Source of the DNA: Chelonoidis abingdonii
Lineage: Eukaryota > Chordata > Testudines > Testudinidae
Assembly (NCBI RefSeq): GCF_003597395.2
Contig: NC_133778.1
Location: forward strand, 17,971,529 to 18,035,528
DNA length: 64,000 nt
Direction: 5' to 3'
Shown: positions 56,659-64,000 of the stretch, piece by piece
Layout: each line of letters opens with the position of its first letter
Position numbering within the stretch: the stretch's first letter is position 1
The notes under the pieces: generated by a model
Database searches by the model: none
Seen by the model: only the letters and a program-made list of their open reading frames with translations
Told to the model about the DNA's origin: nothing
Position numbers and translations under genes: made by a program

Positions 56659-58974
56659 TGGTGAAACCAGTCACTTGTTTGCAGCCAGCACCTGCAATGC
56701 TCATTGAAATGTAAGTGACTAGTAAGGACTACAACCACTTAATACAAATGTGCAGATCTGGGGACTTTGCAAGACCCACAAGATCATCCTCTGATGACAG
56801 AAGATGACATATTGCTAATAAGCAGAAATCTCTCCAGTTAAACACTCACAGCTAGCATTACTCTTTTTACAATGCCAACACTATGTCAAGAGGTGGAAAA
56901 ACTAGATAACATGAATATGCAATTATGTTAAGATTTCCAATATTTCATGTTGAAATGCCTGAAATAAAGCAGCACTCTAGAACATGATGTAATGTTAAGT
57001 ATCAGTAGAAGAAGCTATGATGGTAAAAATGCTTGTCTACTCCCTTCTACTCAGTCTTTGATTGGCCTCTCCATGCCACGCGCAAGACAACCAAGTTATG
57101 TGTTTTACATCAATGTTTTTCTTTTCAGTGAAGTAGCATGCAGCGCGTATTCTAAATAGGGTCATAAGAGTTTTGCTTCTCTCAATACAATAACACTTTC
57201 CTTAATGGTCAGTAAATTAATTTCAAACAGTTATTTAGAAAATCAAAATCAAGGCATCTGCCAATAGTGATAATCAATGTTCCTCCTTTTTCGCAGATCA
57301 GTTTCAGCACCATAGCTTTCTTTTCTCAAGCTAATATAAAGCTGTTCTGTACAAAAAAAAGTCAAGTTGTTCTTCTTTACCAAAAGCAGGGTATTACTAT
57401 TTTAACTTACAGTGCCTCTTTAATTTACATCACGGTTTTTGCACACTGACTGATACCTATTTAAAAAAATCCTTTAAAAATGTGTGAAGGCTACAGTACC
57501 ATACTTCTGGTGAACAAAATGACATGCTTTTGAAGAGCAGTTCTGCATTTCTGATTATAAAAATAAAAAAGCAAACCTAAACCAATAAAACATCAAGGAA
57601 TTTCCTGGAAAACTAATTTCTCAAATAACATTCTGTGTTTGAGAAAGCCTAACATAAAACTTTTTATAATAAGCCAATTCATTAGCAAGGACCTTACTCC
57701 CTAGCTACATACACAAACGTTGCTTACAAGCTTTTTAGAATCTAAATAAATTACTTTTTCTGATCTAAACATATTATAGTAATACAAGGCAACAAATCGG
57801 TCACTGGCTTTCCAGATGGATGTTATCCTTACACAGCCCTTTCAGCATAATAAAGACATAGCACTATCAATTAATTTTAGTCAATGATCGTGCCAGTGAC
57901 ATGACTCTCTTACAGCTTTTTTTTTTGGCGTAGTGGCTCCCAATCTAGTCGTGGGAGTAAATTACTCACAGGGATTGTGTCAAATTTTGGCTCTCAACTA
58001 CCCCTTTGAATGTTTTGCTAGCTATTTCATTTATTTTTTGGAATCTCCCTACTACATTTTAGAAGTGCTGGGGACTTTTATCCCCTCTGTACTGGGGAGG
58101 ATGGTTTACTGTTACGTGGTAGGATACAAGCTGAAAACTCAGATCAATTCCCTAATCAGTCATATTTCATAACTCTTTTCCTCAAGAATTTTCTGTTTCT
58201 AGTGATGCTCTAAAGCAGGCAAGGGCCATATTACATTTTGAATTGTGATCATGGGCCAGGTCTACAAAGTGAGAGACATAAATTATCCGCAGTCCATAAC
58301 CATTCTCCCCTACTTACAACAATGGGCTTGATCCTGAGAGATGCTGAGCACTGGCTAGCTCTGCTCACTTTAATGGGAGTTACAGACACTCAACACCTCT
58401 CAGCATGAAGACTAAAGGGACGTTTGTACAAAAATGGAGGATAAAGTATGGCTTTTAAGTAGTAACAAAGGGCAACATTTTCCAAAGTGCCTTAATATTT
58501 GGTGTCCAATGTGAGCTCCTTAGAGCCTGAAGCATCAAGGCTCTGAAAGGCTTCTCAGATTCTTTTTCTCATCTTTACTACTTTGCTCTAAACTGTTCTT
58601 TCAAGAAAGATTGTAATTAACTTGACAACTTAATTCAGTTATGTTCCAAGAGCTTCCCTGATATTGTAGATTCAATACATCCCACATTTTGGCACAAGCC
58701 TCTATTTGCACCAACCATTACTACTAAAGAACTGACTATATACACTCTGTGCTGTACAGTACACAGGGACCACATTTCTATTTTTAAATTAAAGCTTTTT
58801 ATTTGGTAGCATATAGCATCACTGTACCATTACAGTCGCCAAATTCTTCTTTTTCTTTTAGTGGCACATCACCTTCATTCTTCAGTGTTACACTGTCAAC
58901 TGAAACCATCCCCATTATTTCACACCTTTGTTGTGTAGCTAAATACCTTATATAATCATTTAATTGTTTAATAT
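56659..58974. other. Unassigned DNA
   Basis: At 58322-58400 CAATGGGCTTGATCCTGAGA and CTTTAATGGGAGTTACAG, and at 58470-58560 TTTTCCAAAGTGCC and GGTGTCCAATGTGAGC, resemble the old repeats noted at 23.4 and 29.2 kb. Nothing else is recognised. Confidence 0.45.
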
Positions 58975-59928
58975 TGTTGGGGTTAATTCATATGTAATCA
59001 ATGTGTGAGGAATAGATTTATGCTGTAGGTAGGTAATCGTGTAGGAACATGAAGGATAATATTATAGGGGTATAAGATTGATATGCATATATTATTGGTA
59101 AGAGTGTGTTAGGTATACAAGTAAGGAAAGACTGTAAAGTGAGACCTGTCAAATTTCAGCTTAGCCACATCAGGCCTTTGGCCTGAAAGAAGTTGACATG
59201 ACTAGTTGACCCAAAGGGAACGCGGTACCCGTAGAATTGAAAGACTATCATGAAAGATGTGTTAATGGGTGCTGTTCAGGAAAATACGCAATCCCAGGCC
59301 CGGTATTACTGCAAGTTGCCCAATAGTAACATCATGGGAAATTCTGCAATGACTGCAGGTTACCATGGGAACTTATTATGTAAATGTTAATGATGATATG
59401 GGGAACTCAAAATACAGGCAATGGAAAGTGGGGTGTAGAATTTATGAAGTGTGGAAGTCCTGATAAGGGAAAGGGTTGGAACTATCATGCATCTGCATAA
59501 GGATTACGGGTGTGAGTAACAGAATAAAAGGGTTCTCTCAGCATCAATAGGGAGGAAAAATCCATCAGGAGACCTTCCACAGATGACCACCCGATGAGAG
59601 ATCCACCCATCTCAGTGGTACCATTGGGGATGCAAGTCTGAAAACAATGATGTTGGACATTTTATGGTAATCCTCCATCTTCATTTATGTATCTAAAACA
59701 TTGATTATCTGTGTATTATGGTTTTTAATAAAGGGAAGATTGATAACTTGTGAATGTTATTGTGGTCACTGTTATTGCTCCCAGTGTGCTCCTACAGTCT
59801 CCAGACCTAATGATATTTCTTTTAGTGGTTGTCACCCTGCTAATTCAGATATTGCAGCCCTTAGAAAGCTCAAACCTTTGGCACAGCCTGCTATAGTTTG
59901 ACATACCATTCGCAATATCAACCCAACA
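58975..59928 (+). mobile_element. Probable solo LTR, 954 bp
   Basis: The ends TGTTGGGGTTAAT and TATCAACCCAACA are inverted repeats with TG and CA termini. A TATA-like AATAAAAGG (about 59523) precedes a polyadenylation signal AATAAA at 59727-59732, which gives plus orientation. The 5-bp flanks (AATAT and CCATT) do not match, so a duplication is not shown. The cysteine-rich open frame at 59701-59901 lies within the LTR and is not a gene. Confidence 0.65.
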
Positions 59929-62900
59929 CCATTATGAAGGCTATAGTTGCCTTTTCTAATTCTCTCTAACCTCTACCGAAGCAGATGAATCTTTCTAATG
60001 AAACACAGTACAACACTAATACTGATCTAGCTTGACTATAAACCTACATTATGTCATTATCACTTCTCCTAGGCTCCCAGAGTTAATCCAAAAGTTCATA
60101 ATCAAATCTCTCATTTATAAGTTAGAGCCACTGGGTGGGGAATAAGGTTTATAATGCAATTATCTTAAAACTGATCTAAAATTAAAACTTGATTACCACC
60201 AGTCCCTTCATAGTCACAACATCAATACATGCATATAATCAATTTGTTCTAATATTTTAATTGTCTAAATCAAGTAACTCCAAATTTTACAACAGATTGA
60301 GGTTCATTCTCTAATTAGAAATGCACTAAGGCATTCAAATGTTTTCCTAATTTTTGAGAACACAATAGCATCCATTTCTAATATTTCACCTTGTAATCTG
60401 CCCTCAGAAAATTTTACAGCATTAAAAAGTTACTTTTGACGTGAGCTGGATGCATTTTGAGATGCTGGTTAATACTTTGTCCCCCAGACAGCTAAGGGCT
60501 TATATATTATAATTTTGCGTAGCCCCATATTAGCTGAAAGGAGAGTCTGGCTTTTATTTTAAAAAAGTCCTGCCCTCCAATGGATGATTTGGCAAATTAA
60601 AGTTGTTCCCAAATTCTTATTAAGAAAGTATATTAGAAAGTGGTGATCCTCCAGCATGCTTTCAATCTCTTAATTCATGGGCTAAGGAACTTGACTAGGT
60701 TTTAAACTTGCTCACAACCCAAACACATCTGATTTATATTCTGCAGTGACTTACCAACATAAACGGAGTCACTTACTTCTGTTTGGTCTCTGTAACAGTC
60801 AGCACAGATCTTCCCCTAAGTATTTTTTCATCCAACCAAGACATTCCTCCATTTGAGAAATAATTATCTCCACTACCACTCTGTCTGCACCTAGCTTAGT
60901 TACTTCCTGGGATCTTGGACTTCTCTCTCAGTCTCCCAAAGCATCATCCAGTTCAGAGCAATCCAATAAGGTAACGCATAAAGATACTATTTCCCATACC
61001 CTTCTCAAAATTGTGAGAAGCCAGTGTTTTAGAGATGACTTGAAAAGTCTGATCTGTAACCTACAAAATCCTTCACTGTCAAAGAAATGATTATTTAGCT
61101 AAATGTTTGCCTCCTTGCATAACATCCCATACCCTGTATTTTAGCATATCATTTAATAATTATCCCATAATACATAAATGGAGTTGGCTGGTGTCTCCAC
61201 TAATCATGCCACAAGGTTAAGGAACTCTATGAATATACCTAATGATGTTATAACAGCTAATTCTTCACCCCAAATTTAAAAACAGGTGAAAAGCCTCCCT
61301 GTTTTTTCAGGTCATGCAGCCTAACCAACTGAGATTTGCTTGTTGTAGAAAGGTGTTCTGAGCAGCACCACAGGATACTGGTCATGGGTGTTGTGTTGCA
61401 CATAAAAATGATATCTTTAAATATCTAAGTCTACAGAGTATTTTGCGTGAATTGATATACAACAAAATTGCTATACACTAATATCCTTCAATTTCATGTG
61501 GCTGCAGGTTAAAGCCAACAGCACTTTCATGTTTTGCATACAGTTCTCATGGATGTAGTTTTTACAGCATATTTATGTAAAGCCTAAGTTATTCCTGTGC
61601 ATAACAATTTATGGAAATCAAAGGGGTTTATAAGCAAACAATAAAACACTCCTTTTTCTTTTAAAGCACACTCATTTTCATCCTCCAGGTCAACAACAGC
61701 AACAAAAAAATCCATGTTGCCATATATTATTACTTTTGGGAAAAAATACCGTTGAGGGGGAAAAAAGCTAGTGTAAATGGATGTTGGTGAGTTATTATGG
61801 TAGTTATTTTCTATACATCTGTGTGGGGAAATGTGCATGTATAGAAGGTGGTTAAAGGAGAGGGAAAAATCATTCTTTCAATGAATTGATTGCTCCCTCT
61901 CCTTTCTCATCTGCCATTATCTTTTGAGATAAGTGTCTGACTTATTTGTGAAAAGGAAGATACAACATATTTTCATTTCTACACTTTTGAATTTGTTGTG
62001 CTGGGGTTTATAAAAGGTACATAATCCACAGGTCTAAATTTGGCCAATAATCTAAATCTAATTGTGTAAGCATCAGGATCGGATTTTGGCTGACCTTGCA
62101 GCGGTGTCTAGAAGCAAGGCATAAGGAGCCCTCCTCCTCCTTGCACAACAGAACAACGGGCATCACTCATACCAAATGTGTGTGCGCCTGCAGCACAAGG
62201 AGTGGTTCCACAAGGAGCAACAGACTCCATAAAAGGGGAAAGGTCATGCTGTCACCCTCCTCCTACATTAACTGTTGGACTCAAATCAGAGCAGGGGAGG
62301 GAAGGAAACATATACCACACCTTTCAAATGGTAGCGTTGCTCTCATGTAAGCTCCCCCTATGCTCCTGGAGGTATTCTGGCTCAGTCACCACAGAATCAA
62401 GCAGAATGTCATTAGGATCTGTTGGTGGCTTAGAACCCCTCTGCATCCTGCCGCTACAGCGGTAGCAATAAAAGGTTTGAGAGATCCCTTGACTTTTACC
62501 CTACAATAATGGAGACTAGGGCCGTGAGCCAGACACACTTTCACTCCCCTCCCTGAAAAACAGTATCAGCACACTTGCTATGTAGATTTTTCTCAGCCTT
62601 CCAAGGATGTAAAATTTCATTAGTATTTCCAACAATAAACACTTTAATCACTGCTAGTGTATTCCAGTGAAAACTAGGTACCCTACAAGTAACTGGGGGT
62701 TGCTCCAAATATATAGGCTCCACAGATCCTCATTTTTGAAGTCAAATGCTATACCACGTGCACCTCAGAGTCATTATTAACTTTGAGTCAGACCACATGA
62801 TTCATCGCATGTGCATTACAGAGACTGCATCTGCAAAAACAGGTACCAGGGTCCAACCCCCTCAGTTTCTGCCCCTGTGTACAAACAGCGATGGAGACAG

Positions 62901-64000
62901 AAGTTAGGAGACAGCAATACAGTAAGAGATGAGCAGCTACTGCTAAGTAATCTCCAGCTTTACCTTCATATGTGCAGCTCCCTCAGCTGTACACAGGAGA
63001 CTGAAAATGACAAAGTGATGCCGTATATTAAGTCCCCTATATTATTTAATCACTCCCTCTTATTTCCTGCTATTAAGAGTCAGTCATTAAAGGTATTAGT
63101 AATGATTTAACTTAATTCGTATTGCCACAATTGGAAAACAGACTGGTCTTCCACAAAGGTTTTCCTACAAAAAGAAGTAGAAGAGAAGGGAAAATAACGG
63201 TAGTTTTAGGCATTATTCTACTAGGAAAAGTGAGTATATAACAACAGCATATTCTTACTCAACAGAATTGCTCCTTGTGTAGGTATCAGCTCATTTTAGA
63301 GACAAAAAGTTTTTTTTACTATTTCATAAACTTGTTAGCTCCACAGTGCAAACCAGATAAGAGGTAGTGAATTGGGCTCTGCTCTTTCTTGTGTCACCAA
63401 TAGACGTGTTTACTAATTTCCAATTACAGGTCTAATCAGTGACACCTGGGCAACTGCAGTGATGACTATGTAGCTGCAATGGGCAAGTGAACAAACAACA
63501 AAAAACAGCTGAAGTAGACTATTGCTGATACCTGGAAGACGTCTCTCTTGTGCAACTGAGATGCAGTTTTCTACATATAGCGTATCTTGCAGACACACTT
63601 GTGTGTGCTATAAAAGATAATGGTGGGTACACAACGTACTTTAATAGAACAACTGCACAGAAATCCAAACTATTATTACTGATTTTCACATTTTAGTAAG
63701 TGTCTGTAACTTCCTGTGCTGTCAGTGTCCCAGTTTCTTTGGTATTTCAGTTAACTTGTACCTGGGTTTTGCTGTAAGTAAACTGCACAAAGAGAACACT
63801 GGTACATACCAAGGCTATGATACAGCATCATTTAAAAGCATATACTAGTAAACTTTTGAAAGCATCAGAACATTTGCATCTAAGATCTCCAGCCTCGATG
63901 ACTAGCGAGGTGTAAACTCTCAAAGTAGGGACAGAGGAATAAATGTAATCATATTCCACAAGCAAGCATTTGACCTAGCCTCTGTAGCTAAATAGCAATG
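59929..64000. other. Unassigned, repeat-poor DNA
   Basis: No mobile element is recognised over 4 kb. The interval 60370-60680, with GGCAAATTAAAGTTG and TTAATTCATGGG words, has the balanced, unstructured look of possible conserved noncoding DNA, but this is untested. No exon with convincing splice signals and frame was seen. Confidence 0.4.

Noticed and set aside
59701..59901. Cysteine-rich 66-residue frame
   Set aside because: It lies in the 3' part of an LTR, beginning just before the polyadenylation signal. The cysteine spacing does not match a known zinc finger.
1..64000. CRISPR array, rRNA or bacterial operon
   Set aside because: No regularly spaced direct repeats with unique spacers, no rRNA-like sequence and no dense coding were seen. 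The window is vertebrate noncoding DNA.

Overview
The window is vertebrate nuclear DNA and most likely comes from a turtle. It is AT-rich and CpG-poor, and contains no open reading frame that looks like a host exon. The recognisable content is transposable elements typical of cryptodiran turtles: CR1 LINEs with the usual sauropsid 3' region, a tRNA-derived SINE with a CR1-like tail (tortoise PolIII/SINE type), Penelope-like elements with inverted ends, a DIRS-like gag with its terminal repeat, a Ty3/gypsy-type element, solo retroviral LTRs, and many short hAT-like elements with 8-bp target duplications. The turtle assignment is inference from this mix. No database search was possible. No rRNA, functional tRNA, CRISPR array or bacterial-type signal was seen.

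Layout. 0.24-1.07 kb: an unnamed GC-rich repeat abuts the 5' end of a DIRS-like element (minus). 2.3-2.86 kb: 3' part of a Penelope-like element (minus). 3.3-7.5 kb: a decayed but nearly end-to-end Ty3/gypsy-type element on the minus strand (LTR, gag, protease, RT, integrase, LTR), carrying two nested DNA-element insertions. 9.49-10.46 kb: solo LTR with a perfect 5-bp duplication. 10.6-19.8 kb: repeat-poor, with only ancient relics and a candidate conserved noncoding block near 16.5-17.2 kb. 19.85-22.7 kb: a CR1 copy interrupted twice, then a pogo-like MITE, a tRNA-SINE and a small hAT-like MITE. 24.2-25.6 kb: two more hAT-like elements. 25.6-31.2 kb: mostly unassigned. 31.2-33.7 kb: two CR1 fragments in opposite orientations. 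34.8-40.0 kb: three LTR-like blocks. 41.2 kb: a hairpin made only of Penelope terminal sequence, flanked by a 12-bp duplication. 43.3-45.2 kb: a Penelope-like element with both ends, a 13-bp duplication, RT and a GIY-YIG-like endonuclease remnant. 49.5-50.7 kb: CR1 (minus). 52.7-56.7 kb: MITE, LTR, and two elements with internal GC-rich minisatellites. 59.0-59.9 kb: LTR. 59.9-64 kb: no recognised repeats.

The genes do not act together: every coding remnant belongs to a mobile element and carries stops or frameshifts. The window is best read as intergenic or large-intron DNA that records serial, nested insertions. The most informative objects are the Penelope element with its terminal-only hairpin relative, the nested gypsy and CR1 copies, and two GC-rich MITEs that share a core but have different termini.
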